A DNA stretch of 64,000 nt from Capillidium heterosporum (lineage: Eukaryota; Entomophthoromycota; Entomophthoromycetes; Entomophthorales; Capillidiaceae). Numbering within the stretch: the stretch's first letter is position 1; every line of letters begins with the position of its first letter. Location of the stretch: positions 2,356,001 through 2,420,000 of the forward strand of contig WBMQ01000001.1 in the NCBI GenBank assembly GCA_016630905.1. The letters run 5' to 3'. Made by a program: the position numbers and the translations under genes. Under the pieces are notes generated by a model. That model did no database searches, was not told the origin of the DNA, and saw nothing but the letters and a program-made list of their open reading frames with translations. This document shows positions 11,340 to 23,776 of the stretch, in pieces.

Positions 11340-12083
11340 TGGATGACGAGTGTTAGTGAAATATATCGATGTCAGTAGAAAGGTAGTTAGAATGTTTCAA
11401 ATGAAGCTCTATCGATACTTATATACTTTTCTTCTAAGATAGTTTTAAATTGGCAAAACAAGTTTCCCGGATTATTGTATTTGAGATGATCAGTTATATT
11501 TCTCAAAAGATGAGTTAGCTATAGGAACATCGTAAGTTGCTTTGGCAAATTTTATTTCTGTCATTTTAAGCTGTAGCTTCAATAGTAAAGAATAGCTTCA
11601 GCATTTTTGCCTTCCAAAAACTGCAGTATAAAATATTCCATGGCAAATGCTATGAAATATAACATATTCGAGCATATGTAGGCTTATAATTTAGTAGCTT
11701 ACTAGTAAAAGAATAGTATAAACCGTATTTTGAAAGCACTCCAACTTTTATTCCAATGATATAATTGAGAATAGAATAAAGTTCCCCTTGAAACTTAATA
11801 GCTAGATATAATAGTTCGCTTGATTAAAAGGGAGCCCTCTGTTGATATATATATATAAGTTATTTAAATGGAACATATTGTTCACCTGAAAGCAAAAAAG
11901 TTCTACTTGGATATAAAGAGAAAGATTTCAAGCGGGAAAGCGCTTTTTAGGCAATGAAGTTTATCCTATCTTAATCCGCTTTTCAAAACCGGTTTACTAG
12001 AAAGCAGTTACTTGACCCCTACAACATAAATACCCAAGGTAGTACAATCATTTCTATCAAAACTGTTTACTTTCATCAACAAA
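11340..12083. promoter_or_regulatory. bidirectional intergenic region between receptor genes A and B
   Basis: The 744 bases between the divergent starts must hold both promoters. A TATA-like CATAAATACCC at about 12026-12036 precedes gene B by roughly 55 nt, and a TATATA-type box at about 11420-11427 precedes gene A. No other conserved block was identified. Confidence 0.4.
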
Positions 12084-13195
12084 ATGTCTGGAGTTTCAAT
12101 GTCTGCTGTCGAAAAACAAATATTTAGCGAAGTTCTCCCGGTTCTGGGGAACATAAGTATAGCGCTTTCAACAGTTCCACTTATTTTTATGGCAATATTA
12201 TGTAAGTTTAAGTAGTAATTGACTACTAATCTTTCCAGTTTTTTACAACCGTAGCCTGGTAAACCGAGTAAGTCTGCGCCTCCAAGCTGGTGTTGCTTTC
12301 ATGGACCTAACCAACCACATAGTCAGTAGTATTTATAAGGCGACTAAATCTGGACCAGCTTGTGACTTTTTGGGTTTCTATCGAGTATTTGGGAGGAATA
12401 TGTACTGTTTCTTGAACATCGCCATTGCCGTGAACTTACATTTAATCTACCTTCGATCCAAGACATTTAACCCCAAATGGGAGTACCTTTACTGGGGTGT
12501 TTCAGTAGTAGCTGGCCTCATAATTGCCATCCCACCTTATGGTAATTGAAAGTACGGCAATCTTGTAACAAAATTAGCTTTAGGGATTTATGGGAAAAAC
12601 CAATTTGGGTATTGTTACATCGGGGCTCAGTACAAGCATGAGCCCATTCTCAACTTTTTTATAGCGGTACTCATAATGCTCATAACTATAACATACTGCC
12701 TCATTGTCACTGTGCTCGTAGTCATCAAGTTGAGCAAAAATATGAACTCTATCAGTTCCGCCACTTCAATAACCGGAGAAAACATGTATACTACCACCTT
12801 AAAGCAGCAGGAGTTCATCAAGAAGCTCATTTTGAGAATGTGATATTACTTTTTTACTAAACCTAACCTTTAATAGTTTATTATACCCACTGTTCTGTTT
12901 CCTTACTCTCAGTGGCTTTGTCTTTAGGGCTCTTTTCAACATGGGTGCTATTGATAGCGAGTTCTTGCGGATCTGGTCTGGACTTGGCAATGGTACTTTA
13001 TTTTTTTAGCCATTCTAATATTTAGCTACTTTTGGTACCTTTAACTGCATTGCCTTTCTACTCGACCCTACTTTCCACATCGCCATTATGGAGTTGGTTA
13101 ATGAAGTTCGGCAGAGATTGTTTAGATCTCAAAACCAAAATGCCGTACAGGATAGTAATTTTTATATACAACCAACGCTAACTATTCACAGTTGA
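12084..13195 (+). CDS. seven-transmembrane receptor-like protein, paralogue B
   Basis: 322-aa paralogue of A and C. Exons 12084-12201, 12239-12541, 12578-12839, 12877-12992 and 13026-13195. Exons 1, 2 and 4 have exactly the lengths of those in A and C (118, 303, 116 nt), and all intron phases agree. The last intron is only 33 nt (GTACTT ... ATTTAG); intron 3 begins GTGATA. Residues after the start (EKQIFSEVLP) are shared with A but not C, so A and B are the closer pair. TM7 ends FNCIAFLLDPTFH; the C-terminal tail is short and divergent. No frame break. Same functional inference as A: a seven-span receptor, ligand unknown. Confidence 0.82.
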
Positions 13196-16100
13196 ATTTG
13201 ACATCGTCAGCCAGGAGGAGCAGAAACAGAAGGATTCCTATGTGACGACGGTTATTCTGCTGAACGATACAAAGATATTTTAAACCAGTAAATGTATAGT
13301 TTAATTGATCATTGATCTGAGGTCTCTGCATCTTATGAAAACTAAAATTTCAAAAGTGTGTAGCACTTCCTTCCTTATTTTCCTTTTTATTTCCCAATGT
13401 GCTAGACAGTATGTTATCAAGATACCTCAAGGTAATTTTAAATCCCTAACTTCAATTGGATTTTAGATAGATGAGCTATTTTAAGATCAATAAAATATTT
13501 TTACAGAAATTTTATACTCATATAATGTGAGATCCTCACTATGACCTTACTTTAAAACACATAATGCAAAAATCTATTAAGCTAGTGTATAGAACACCAT
13601 AAAGTCAACTAGTTCCTAGTTAGCAAATGCTTAGTGGTATTTGGTATCACTAACCGAATAGAAACATTTATTCCAAATTAACTGTAACCAACATAATTAA
13701 AATTGTTTTCTACGAGACAGCCTATTCAGAATTTTTATTTAGGTGTTCTTGTATTTGACTGTATTATCTAAAAGTCTAAATATTAGGTATTTACAGCTTT
13801 ATTATATATAAACCTTTTATAATAAAGCTGATGGGAATCTAAATGACCTTTAAATCGATTGTTACTGAGACTCAGAAATAGCTATTGAAAACTTATAAAA
13901 TTTGATCAGAATTTCGTTATTTTTAGTTATGGTGCTCATGAAAGTACTTTAATACGGCTAAAGCTTTCCATTTTAGCTGAGTACAGGTGTATGTGTATTT
14001 TATAAGGCCTAATTAGTGTCTTAGCTGCTCATAACATTCTAAAAATGTATACCGAGGTATGGGCTGCTTTTAAAATAAAGGACGTTTGGTCCAAATATCT
14101 GACACACATAGTTGTTCAATAGTTATAGTATCCCAAGGGAATAAAAGCATGTAAATTATAAAAGAAGCTACCAAAGCTATAAAGTAGAGCATATATTGAA
14201 AGTTTACCTAAATTGAAATTTAGCTGTGAATGTTTAAAATATTAGATGAGTTGCAATGCAGCTCAAGAATATTTCGTTAATTATATCTAAAAAGAAATGT
14301 CCTACCGCTTTGTAAGATATAAGAACTGCATCTTTACTCCAATAACACAAAGCCCTTTGAGGCCAATATAACGGCAGTTTTAAAATGGGATTTCCAAATT
14401 TCAATTCACTATAGACCCAAAATAAGCTCAGAAGTTGAACTTTCGACCTAAAAGTTACTATATTAGAACTTTCTCTATACGGTTCTAGGAGATATATCCA
14501 GTGTAGCAAGATGTTATCGGGTAAACGTTAACTGCCTATCTAGATTACATTTCCAGTGCCTGCAACCTATCGGATAAAGTTAAAAATAGAATCATGTACC
14601 AGCTACAGTAACCTCAACAGTTGTCTTGATGGAGTAACTACCTTCAAAATGTTGTTCCTGATGACAAATGTATTAATTGCTTGCAGAAACATTTTACACG
14701 AAGCAGTTCAAATGTTAATAGGTTTCCAAAAAAAATAGCTTGCTAACCCGACCCAAGTAAACTTTGAGTCTTTAAGGATGGAGGTTTAAGAGATATAGTT
14801 ATATTTAGGATAATTGAATTTGACCATTCCCTTTTAGTTCAAACTTTGGGCAGTTTAGTAGGACTTAAGACAGCTGGATGGCCATCTTATCCCTAAAAAT
14901 GTAGTATTGACAACAACTTATTTACTAGAAAACTCCATAAGATTTGAGTGTGACCATTCATACTATTTGTTCCAAGTAGACTATAGGAAATAGGTTCACT
15001 TTGATGGAGCTAATTAAACTACTCACCCTGGATAGCTCGTGACTCGAGAATAGTCAACTAGCTACTTTTAGCTATAAGTAGTTAAGAATTCCGAAATCTC
15101 AAGATAAAAACTATATTTTTTTCAGTTGGATGTAGCTATATATTTACCAACTTGCTTCTGTAGTTGATGGGCAAACAACTGCAGTCAATCTTTCCTAGAT
15201 TTTCTTAACAAATAATGCATCTATCGACTAAAAAAATTCAAGCTATTTTAAATGCACTCATATAGAATTAATAAGTTATTATCAGCCTCATCTTAGATGT
15301 AACTCTAACCTAAAGAATATACTGATTTCTACTACTTTTCCTTGGAACTTGGCAAGTTAGATTACTGTATTTGATAGCTTTGGAGCTTGTAGGATAGAAT
15401 ATACTATGTTCCTTCGATTTAGCAATTTTTATAAAATGTGATGTAGGTTATAAACCAGCTTATCTGTTCGGAATATATCTAGCCTATGGGGTATTGGGAT
15501 ATCCTACTGATGCGAACTGGATATCACTAGCACTCAAAAGAATGCATTTGAATCTGTTAGTTTTGACAAAAAATGTTCTTACTGGTGCGCTTGATAAAAG
15601 ATAGTACAAGTACCGAAGTTTTATTATTTACTATAGCCCACCAAAGATGTTCATAAGCCTTCATTTGAACTACTGGACCTAGAGATATCTATTGAATTAT
15701 TCAAGTACTGTTCGATTTATATTTGAATCAAAGATTTTATTCAAATCCAACATTCGTTTGATAATGCTCCTAATTTAGAAATTTTCGACACGAAAAGTAG
15801 ATTTTCCCAAAGATCCAAGATCTATGCTGTTCTTTATAAAATTTGTTGGGGACATTCAATAGTCTTATTTTGTTCCTTTACTTGCTATATGTATTACTAT
15901 GCATAGTGAAATATACTTGCATCTGTAATATTTCCGATCTTCAAGTTGGTGCCTTTTGAAATTTGGGCTCTAATCCCAAAGCTCAATAACCCTGCTGCTA
16001 TCTTTCAACTCAAATTTTGATTTTTCAAAGCAACTCGTCCTTTTCCAATAGTAGTGCTAAATTAACGCTTAAAGTATATATATTTATAAGTAAGTTTATA

Positions 16101-16883
16101 GTAACTGCATACCCCTACCTGTAAGGATGCAAAATAGATTTGGATACAAATGATAGAAACCAGCTTTGAGTATGTTGTAATGGCACTTAGATTATCTTTA
16201 GAATGGATGGGACTTGGATACTGAGCCTTTAAAACTGCATTGATTGGAAACTCAAATTCAAGTATACTTTGAATTGAAATATTTTTCATGCAAGAAGGTC
16301 TACTATATTATATTTCACTGGATTTTTACAAAGTGCAGTTCAAAACTTTATAAACGAACCCAATATTATTTCTTGGATATCAAAAGAATGGACAAATACT
16401 TGAACAGATAGGAAATTCAAAAGCATTCCTAGGTATATGGTGATGCTACAAGTATTGAAGTAATAGGCTACATGTTTTCAAGGAGGTGCAGTCAATGGCT
16501 AATAAAATAACAGATACTCAGAGAAGGTTATTCAAGTAACAGAAGTACAAGTCTTCTAACAAATAATTGCTTTACTTTTAGCGTTTAATCCATCATTATT
16601 TACCAAAAAACACATTAGAAGCGATGTAAACAAAGTTGCAACATGTTACTTTAGAATCGCCTATAGGTCCTTTGGGTAATGGATACACGTAGGTTTGGCG
16701 GATTTTTTAACCTAATAAATGCTGCTTTAAACTCCACTACTACAAGAACTTTTACAATTTATCGAAGGCCTCCCTTGAAATTAAGTTATTTATGGTAAAA
16801 GTTTGTAAGAAAAACTATATATGAGGCAAGGCCTTGGAATTTTAGAAAGGTTTTTACCATTTCATTAATTTTTTACTTTGTCA
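13196..16883. other. 3.7 kb between receptor genes, no gene seen
   Basis: AT-rich. Open stretches of up to 91 codons (for example 14234-14509 minus) have no recognisable content and no resemblance to the flanking receptors. No receptor remnant was found by eye. Confidence 0.45.
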
Positions 16884-17993
16884 ATGTCGACTGCACCTAA
16901 ACCAAGCCCGGATTTGATCAACTTCCTTGGTGTTCTCAGTAGCTTGGAATACGTGAGTATCGGACTTTCAGCAGTCCCTCTTGTAGCGATGACTATTTTA
17001 TGTAACTATTTTATCAAATTAATCTTATTTACACCTATCTAGTTGTTTACAGGCGAATCCTAGTCAATCGAATCAGCCTACGACTTCAAACTGGAATAGC
17101 TTTTGTGGACTTGACAAACCACATAGTTGGTGTACTTTACTCTACCGTTGCTCCAGGTTCAACATGTGATTTTTTAGGTTTCTACAGGGTGTTTGGGAGG
17201 GAGCTTTACTGCTTTCTAAACATTGCAATTGCCGTCAATTTACAGCTAGTCTTCTTACAGAGTAAAACGTTCAATCCCAAATGGGAGTACTTTTATTGGG
17301 TTGTGCCTGTAATGCTTTCATTAATCCTTTCAGTCCCACCTTACGGTAAGTAGTAGCTAAATACAACTCTAATACTATATTTTAGCTTTAGGCATATTCG
17401 GGAAAGAGGATGTAGGCGTCTGTTATATAAAAAAATCAGTCAAAAACCAAGAACTCATCAACTTCTTCCTCACCGTCTTTATTATGCTGATAACCATAGT
17501 GTACTGCTTAGGTATAGCTACTCTAGTTGTTGTTAAGCTGAAGCGGAGGATGACGACCATAAATTTGACTACAACTCTATCAGAAGGCAAGATTACAAAT
17601 ACTACCGTTAGGCAACAAAAGTTTATTAAGAAGATGATACTACGAATGTAAGCTTTGCTAAAACTATGTTTAACTTTTTAGTTCTCTCTATCCGCTTTTC
17701 TGCTTTGTTTGTCTTAGTGGGTTCGTAGTAAGAAATCTAGTGAACTTGGCCGGTTATTACCCAGAAGGGCTTACGTATTGGGCAAGTATAGGAACTAGTA
17801 AATTATATTGTAGTAGGTGTACTAAATTTTGTAAGCTTTCATCGGTGCGTTCAATTGCATTGCTTTCCTGATGGATCCTACGTTCCACGTAGCTGCCGTG
17901 CAGCTGTTAAAGGGGAAGGCTGAAGAAAATCCTGATACTGGTAATCAAGAACCTACTGAAAGTAGTAGTCCAGTTAATGAAACCTCCGTATAA
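16884..17993 (+). CDS. seven-transmembrane receptor-like protein, paralogue C
   Basis: 318 aa. Exons 16884-17001, 17043-17345, 17386-17647, 17682-17797 and 17836-17993. Architecture and exon phases are identical to A and B, but the sequence is more diverged, especially the N-terminus (PKPSPDLINFLG) and the acidic, Ser-rich C-terminal tail. Conserved landmarks are DLTNHIVG, CDFLGFYRVFGRELYCFLN, SLYPLFCFVCLSGFVV and FNCIAFLMDPTFH. The last intron uses an AAG acceptor (TTTGTAAG). Same orientation as B, 3.7 kb downstream. All exons are open, so the gene looks functional; ligand and G protein are unknown. Confidence 0.82.
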
Positions 17994-19170
17994 TATTTAT
18001 ATAATTACATCCTCTAATAAATACATCAAATATATGAAGCTCCTTTTATATATATCTGTGCTCAATTATTAAGTTAGAATATTTTATCAAAGAGCCAATA
18101 AAGCTATTAGTTTGAGGATAAATGTGATCATATATATATAGTAAATTAGAGATGAAGGTAGGTCTTTAATATTTATATATATCCCTACATACCATTTCAT
18201 TTTAGTGAAAGTGAAGGAAAATAATAATAGTTTTTAGAAAGTCCATAAAGAGATTATAGCCAGATACTAATATTATATATATTAAACATTTACTGTAATG
18301 GATTTGAATTATTGCTTTTATCAATTACTCAAAGTATATATCAAAGTAAAAAACAAATTAAACAATTACAATTCTAAAGTTAGTATGTTTACATATTTAA
18401 ATACCAATACTTTTGCGAGCTACATTCGATATGAACTTTTGTTGACATGCATAGCTGAACCATAGGTGATTAAAGTCCAAACCACTTGAAATATATATTT
18501 ATAAATCATTGCCATGTAGGATATATCGTTCGTAAAAATTAGATACCTTTACTTCACTTTACAAATAAATGGACATATATTTGATCTTATATTTATGATC
18601 TGCTATCCACAAAGCTTACAGTACTGACTATAACTATGTCATTCTCTATAGACCTGGTTGATTTCCAACGATGAGAAATATATATTTTTAGTTCTTTAAG
18701 TATGCAACCTATCTGGTTCAGTTTCAAGGGCATAGCTAACGTTATCTCAGATACTGCTTTTCAACTTTTAATTACTAGTAATCAAATTAGCTGATCATTA
18801 GGCTAACGGTCTTACTAATGTATAAAAGTGGTATGTAACTTCCTTAACTTGGATACTTTAGACTTTTCTAATAAAAATGAGTAAAAATCCCGGCATATTT
18901 AATGTGGTATATTCTAAGGTTATAATCGATTTACAGTCTTTACTATATTTAAAAGCTATACTATATATATTTAGTAGTTTTAGAAATAATTAAATATATA
19001 AATTATGTAAGAAAATTAGTTTAATGTAAAGTCTACTATTACACGAGCTTCACATCTCCTACTTCAAAGGTTGAACTTAAACCCACAGTCATGACCTATC
19101 CATTCAATCTTAAAAACTACTTTTATGTACAGAAAATTATCAGCTGTAAACTTTTGTAAGCAAATATTAA
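17994..19170. other. intergenic, TA-rich, no gene seen
   Basis: Convergent intergenic region between receptor C and the zinc-finger gene, with several ATATATAT runs. Nothing else supported. Confidence 0.55.
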
Positions 19171-20568
19171 TCAAACCTTGTCATGGTCTGCATTTATAAT
19201 GTGAGTTTTGAAGTTGCTTAGATAGATGTATCTCTTGGCACAGCCCTCAAATATGCACTTGTAGTTTTTATCGATACCATCATGCCTCCACTTCAAATCT
19301 TTAGGTATATCATTCGTTGTGGCTTGCTTGCTCTCAGATTTGGATACTTTGCGTATCCTGAATTGACAATAATTTGCTATATGTCGGTTAAGCCAACATA
19401 GATTGCGAAACCTTCGGCCGCATCCGTCATATGGACAGTCGAAGCTAAATTCAGTTTTGTCAGTCATAAAATCGGAGCCGTTTCGTAACTCGCCATGGTT
19501 CTTCGATTTGACGTGGTAGTTAAGGCCCTGCAAACTAGAGAAACTAAAATTGCAACCTTCGAAGTTACAATAAAATCTACCGTCGGGATTCATGTCGCTT
19601 TTATATCGACTTTTTAATTGGCGATTATTGAGTTTTCTTCGGTCCTTGAACTCCTTGAGTTTCTGTGACTTGACATGGCACTTCTTCTGGATGTTGCTAT
19701 TGAGGCATGGTAGAGTACTATAGTTCTTGGAGCATTCTTCAAATTGGCAGTCGTTGATGAGCAAGGCATTATCTGAATTTGGTGTCAAATCAATGACATT
19801 AGTTAAGTTTGGTGGAGAAACTGTAGCTACTTTATTTTCTACCACTGTTGACTCTACTCCTTCAATCCCCATGCTTCTATTACTCTCATTGTAGAAACTA
19901 GCGAGAGCATCATTGTAGCTTATAGGCCTATGTCTATTTCTATGTTGAGGTATTAAGTCTACCTGAGCAGTATTGGTGCATAAGTTGGCGTTAGAGCAGC
20001 TGGGTATTTTGGATATAAACTGAGAGAGAACAATAGGTTGAAACATTTGTGGGTTTGCTAAACTTGTAATAGATTCCTTTGGAAGTACAACAGTGCTGAT
20101 ATGTGGGGAAGCGTTTTTAGCAGAAATTGCAGTTGAAACCTGTAGGTTTGGCTGCATAGAGATTATAGATTGCTGTATTTGCTGATTAGGTAGATTTGAA
20201 ATGGGATTGACAGGAGGTAAACTAGTTTTCATAGACACAGGAATATTTTTAGCTAAAGATCCAGTCTGAGCTTGTAAATTTGGCTGTATAGAGGCGATGG
20301 GTTGCAAAATTTGTGATCTTAGTGGACTTGTACTAGACTCTATTGAAGTTACGATAGGTTTCACCAAATTGGAAGGGATTCTGACTAAAGGTTCGTTCTG
20401 AGCTTGTAAGTTTGATTGTATGGAGCTATTCATTAAGTTGCCATGCTTAAAGTATGAATCAATATCCAAGTTTAAATAAGTATAGCTGACTTTAGGTATA
20501 CTTTTGGGGTATTTTTGGCGAGTGTTGCTGCCATTCGTATTTAAAGATATACTTTTCTTAACTAGCAT
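19171..20568 (-). CDS. C2H2 zinc-finger protein with three complete fingers and one degenerate finger
   Basis: Single-exon, 465 aa, probably a nuclear DNA-binding protein. The N-terminal half is low-complexity (Ser/Asn/Gln/Pro-rich) with three degenerate internal repeats built on IQPNLQAQ (starting with SIQSNLQAQ, SIQPNLQAQ and SMQPNLQV). A degenerate finger (CQFEECSKNYS...) comes first. Three better fingers follow: YCNFEGCNFSFSSL...NYHVKSKNHG, FDCPYDGCGRRF...NRHIANYC (last His replaced by Cys, a C2HC type) and YKCIFEGCAKRYIYL...FKTHIINADH at the extreme C-terminus. The C-x4-C-x12-H-x5-H spacing and long linkers (about 45 residues per unit) match the 19-finger gene at 27520-30258. ATG at 20568 is the first in frame. 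Target unknown. Confidence 0.85.
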   Translation of the reverse strand: MLVKKSISLNTNGSNTRQKYPKSIPKVSYTYLNLDIDSYFKHGNLMNSSIQSNLQAQNEPLVRIPSNLVKPIVTSIESSTSPLRSQILQPIASIQPNLQAQTGSLAKNIPVSMKTSLPPVNPISNLPNQQIQQSIISMQPNLQVSTAISAKNASPHISTVVLPKESITSLANPQMFQPIVLSQFISKIPSCSNANLCTNTAQVDLIPQHRNRHRPISYNDALASFYNESNRSMGIEGVESTVVENKVATVSPPNLTNVIDLTPNSDNALLINDCQFEECSKNYSTLPCLNSNIQKKCHVKSQKLKEFKDRRKLNNRQLKSRYKSDMNPDGRFYCNFEGCNFSFSSLQGLNYHVKSKNHGELRNGSDFMTDKTEFSFDCPYDGCGRRFRNLCWLNRHIANYCQFRIRKVSKSESKQATTNDIPKDLKWRHDGIDKNYKCIFEGCAKRYIYLSNFKTHIINADHDKV

Positions 20569-22456
20569 CGTATAAAGCCTAGGATTTAAGTTAGAGTTAA
20601 AATTAGTAAAAGTGGGGAAGAGAGGTATCGTTGATATATTTTGAAAAGTTCACTTTTAGCTTGTTACGCTTTGGGGAAATAGATCATTCAAAGTTTGAAT
20701 AGTTTATAATTGTATTGCCAACCTAAATTTCCTATTCCAACAACTTCAAAGGCTTTTTAATGTGATAACATACGTGAAAATACCATCGCCTAGTCTAACT
20801 TTTCAAGGAATTATTAATGAATATACGGTATAGTGGTAGTATGATACGTATCATATATTTAAAATATGAAAGCTTGATAAATATACTGTAGTTACCTAAA
20901 AATTATAAAAGTAGCTATAGGCCCTCAAGGTTTTATGAAAATTATGCTGCAGTTTACTTTATTCTTGTAGCAGATGGTGTTCCTATATAAGAACAAATAT
21001 CCAAGAAAAAAGAAGCATTGCTAAAGCGAACAACAGAATCCAAATTTAGAAGTGGTTAATTCTCCGAATCTATTTAAGAATGAAGGCAATAAATTGTCAA
21101 ATTGTGTGATTTTGAACCTATAGCTAGATATTTTAGAGCGTATAATTTGCTAAAGGTCATATAATAAAGAACATACAATTCGATCCAGTGCTAAATTTCT
21201 ATTTGATAAGCCATTCCAAAATTGCCATTAAACTATTTCATATCATTCATCATGGTGCTTTTAGAAAACTCGATTAGTGTATAGGTGGAGGCTTTAATAC
21301 CAAAGCATTTTTATAATAGTTTGCTATTAAATTTAGGTAGACTAAGCTCTTCCGTACATATCTGAATACGATCGAGAGGAATATAGAACTATATTTATTT
21401 GTACCCTATATTAGATCTCTCTATAATAAGCTCTCTTTAAAGAAATGTAGATAATAGGAAAGTGAGTTTTAGATAGACACCTTTGACTCAATATTTCCCA
21501 AATAAGGGGAGTAGTCCCGAATAAGAAAATTCAATCAAATTTGATTTACGATGTAATCATTGGATGGTTTAAACTATGGGAGGTTTTTTCATCGAAAATA
21601 TATATGATTCCAAAGTTAGACTTTCAACATCTAGCATATTTTAGAAAACACAAGTTAGAATCTGATATGTACACATGTGCCATTTATGGCCCATAGACTT
21701 TTTGAAGTACACTGTTAGAATAGTTTATAGTGCATCGAAACATTTGAATAGTGTATAGTAATTAGCATATGTATTAAAGTTTTTACAGCATACATATCCC
21801 TAGTAGTATGTAATCGCCATAATGTCTACAAATTTCATACAAAAATACTTTGATTGTAACTATAAACCTAGTTAGCTTTTTAAGGCTTCTATTGAAGCTA
21901 AGCATCATTACCTAAATGGGCTGCAGAGATATAAATGATAAGTAGCAAATTTACATTCAGATTTTTACTATTTAGAAAGGAAACTATAATGGCATATTAA
22001 ATATTCGTTATCCAATTATACAACTCTCATGTAAGTTTAGACCGATTCTACAAATTCAAAATTTTTCCATTGATGCAAATCGTATATATGTATACATAAG
22101 TTATATCTAACAATAATACAATGTTTAAATCATACATTTGATACAATTCAGTTTCCTCAACTCTATATCAGATCTCTTACTAAATAATGTAAGTTGTATT
22201 GATTTAACATTCAAATTCCAATAAACTCTCCATTACAACAAGAATTTATCAAATTGAAGCCATAATTATATACCACTAGAGCTAAATTTTCAACTTCAAG
22301 TGATTTTACCAAACTTAGAAATTAAAACTGTTTAATATAATGATTTAGCACAACTTTGCCTATTCAACTGGAAGTATCAAAATAAAATCAAATAGATATA
22401 CTGAAATCGAACTTTATTTGATATATACATGATAAAAATTTGCAAATGGAAGAGAC
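20569..22456. other. intergenic, no gene seen
   Basis: AT-rich, 1.9 kb. It contains the upstream region of the zinc-finger gene and downstream region of the next gene. No supported feature. Confidence 0.5.
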
Positions 22457-23689
22457 CTACTTACTTTCGAACCCAACTCCCTTGAAGGACCAACTTTTGC
22501 CAACAGTAACCTCCGTTACTTTATCGGCGTACTTTAGATAGCTAACTTTGGCCCCACCAAGTTTCAACTCCACCTCCAACTGGTACAAATTGCGAACCAC
22601 TTTTATAAGATGGGACTCATCCGAGTCGCAAGCTTCATCGACAACTTCCTGCCAACTTTTATCATCATTGTCAGACTTGGTATCAATGCTAGTGTCAAAA
22701 TTTCTATCCAAAATTGGTGCCCCTTGTGAAAAATACAAAGCCTGCAACGCCAAGAACCCCAAATTCAACATTCGCACCTTATCCTCTACCTCCAAATACG
22801 GCAATATTTGCCGTATAGCGTGGTTTCCAGTTAAACCATGTAGAATAAAGAAATCATACCTACCTTTACGCGTACCCGATAAAAAGCATTGGGCGCTAGC
22901 CTTAGCCAGCTCTGTCGATTTATATTCATAATTCTCTGTAGTACAGTTCCAATCGGCGATGTTCTGTAGAATAGGTTGGATATAAGTACTTGCCACAAAG
23001 TTTAAGCGTTGGCCCAAATTAGAATCAATATCATTAGTCGGCGGCAAAATCCTTTGACTATCCAAACTGTCGATAAGCAGCTCTACAACCTTATTAACTT
23101 CACCTTTCTCTAAGTTGGGTTTTGGTAACTTGTCGATAACCTCACTCAAGGTGGAATAGTTACTGCATGCAAATGCCAATGCTTCCGAGCCTACCAAATC
23201 CAACCCAAACTCCAAGGCATATCCTAAATGGATCAACGGGTGCAAGGCATTTCCAATTAAGCCTGGTAGGATGTAAGGGACATAGTATTTGAAACATTCG
23301 ATCATACCCTTAGTTTCAACCTCTTTTTCAAAGAACTTCAAATAAGCCGAGTAGGTATCACGATCCCCAAAGTGGTTTTTCCAATTGGTAGCGTCGATTT
23401 CAACTTTAGGCTGGGGTAAAGGTTCCAGTTTGGCGTTTTCAAAGTCAAAGTAGCGTTGGATCTCCGATGGCGACCTACCTAACCCATACAAGGAACATAA
23501 ACCGTGAACGATGTGGTTAGCTCGGAATCCACCGTGCTTTATGTCGTTCTCATGGTGGTTTTTGGTGATGTGTTGGTGTAATAAAGTTAATGAATCGGGT
23601 CGTGTTTTCAAGGGTAAGTGGGTGGTGGATTTTATTGAGTTGGTCAAAGTTAATGAGTCGAGCTGGGTAGCTAGTTGGGTAGTTGACAT
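22457..23689 (-). CDS. questin-oxidase-like (DUF4243) protein 1
   Basis: Single-exon, 410 aa from ATG 23689 (Met-Ser-Thr-Thr-Gln); an ATG-less extension runs further upstream but the paralogues start at the equivalent position. Belongs to the questin oxidase-like family (AflY/GedK type), whose studied members catalyse oxidative ring cleavage or Baeyer-Villiger-like steps on anthraquinones. Family landmarks: a His-rich N-terminal segment (ITKNHHENDIKHGGFRANH, IVHGLCSLYGLG), then ALHPLIHLGYALEFGLDL and DFFILHGLTGNHAIRQIL. The conserved His residues are presumably catalytic or metal-binding. No polyketide synthase is present nearby, so the anthraquinone pathway cannot be inferred; the substrate is unknown. 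It is the most diverged of the four local copies and lacks their shared promoter block. Confidence 0.85.
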   Translation of the reverse strand: MSTTQLATQLDSLTLTNSIKSTTHLPLKTRPDSLTLLHQHITKNHHENDIKHGGFRANHIVHGLCSLYGLGRSPSEIQRYFDFENAKLEPLPQPKVEIDATNWKNHFGDRDTYSAYLKFFEKEVETKGMIECFKYYVPYILPGLIGNALHPLIHLGYALEFGLDLVGSEALAFACSNYSTLSEVIDKLPKPNLEKGEVNKVVELLIDSLDSQRILPPTNDIDSNLGQRLNFVASTYIQPILQNIADWNCTTENYEYKSTELAKASAQCFLSGTRKGRYDFFILHGLTGNHAIRQILPYLEVEDKVRMLNLGFLALQALYFSQGAPILDRNFDTSIDTKSDNDDKSWQEVVDEACDSDESHLIKVVRNLYQLEVELKLGGAKVSYLKYADKVTEVTVGKSWSFKGVGFESK

Positions 23690-23763
23690 CTTGGAAATAT
23701 TTCTAAAAGTTCTGAAAATCGCTGTCGTTATTATTTTTGGGAATGGATGATGAACGTAGCCAA

Positions 23764-23776
23764 GGTATTTATACCT
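23764..23776 (-). promoter_or_regulatory. TATA box of DUF4243 gene 1
   Basis: GGTATAAATACC-type palindromic TATA element on the minus strand, about 80 nt before the ATG at 23689. Confidence 0.5.

Noticed and set aside
23511..23750. 79-codon plus-strand frame at the 5' end of DUF4243 gene 1
   Set aside because: Antisense of the N-terminal coding region and leader of gene 1.
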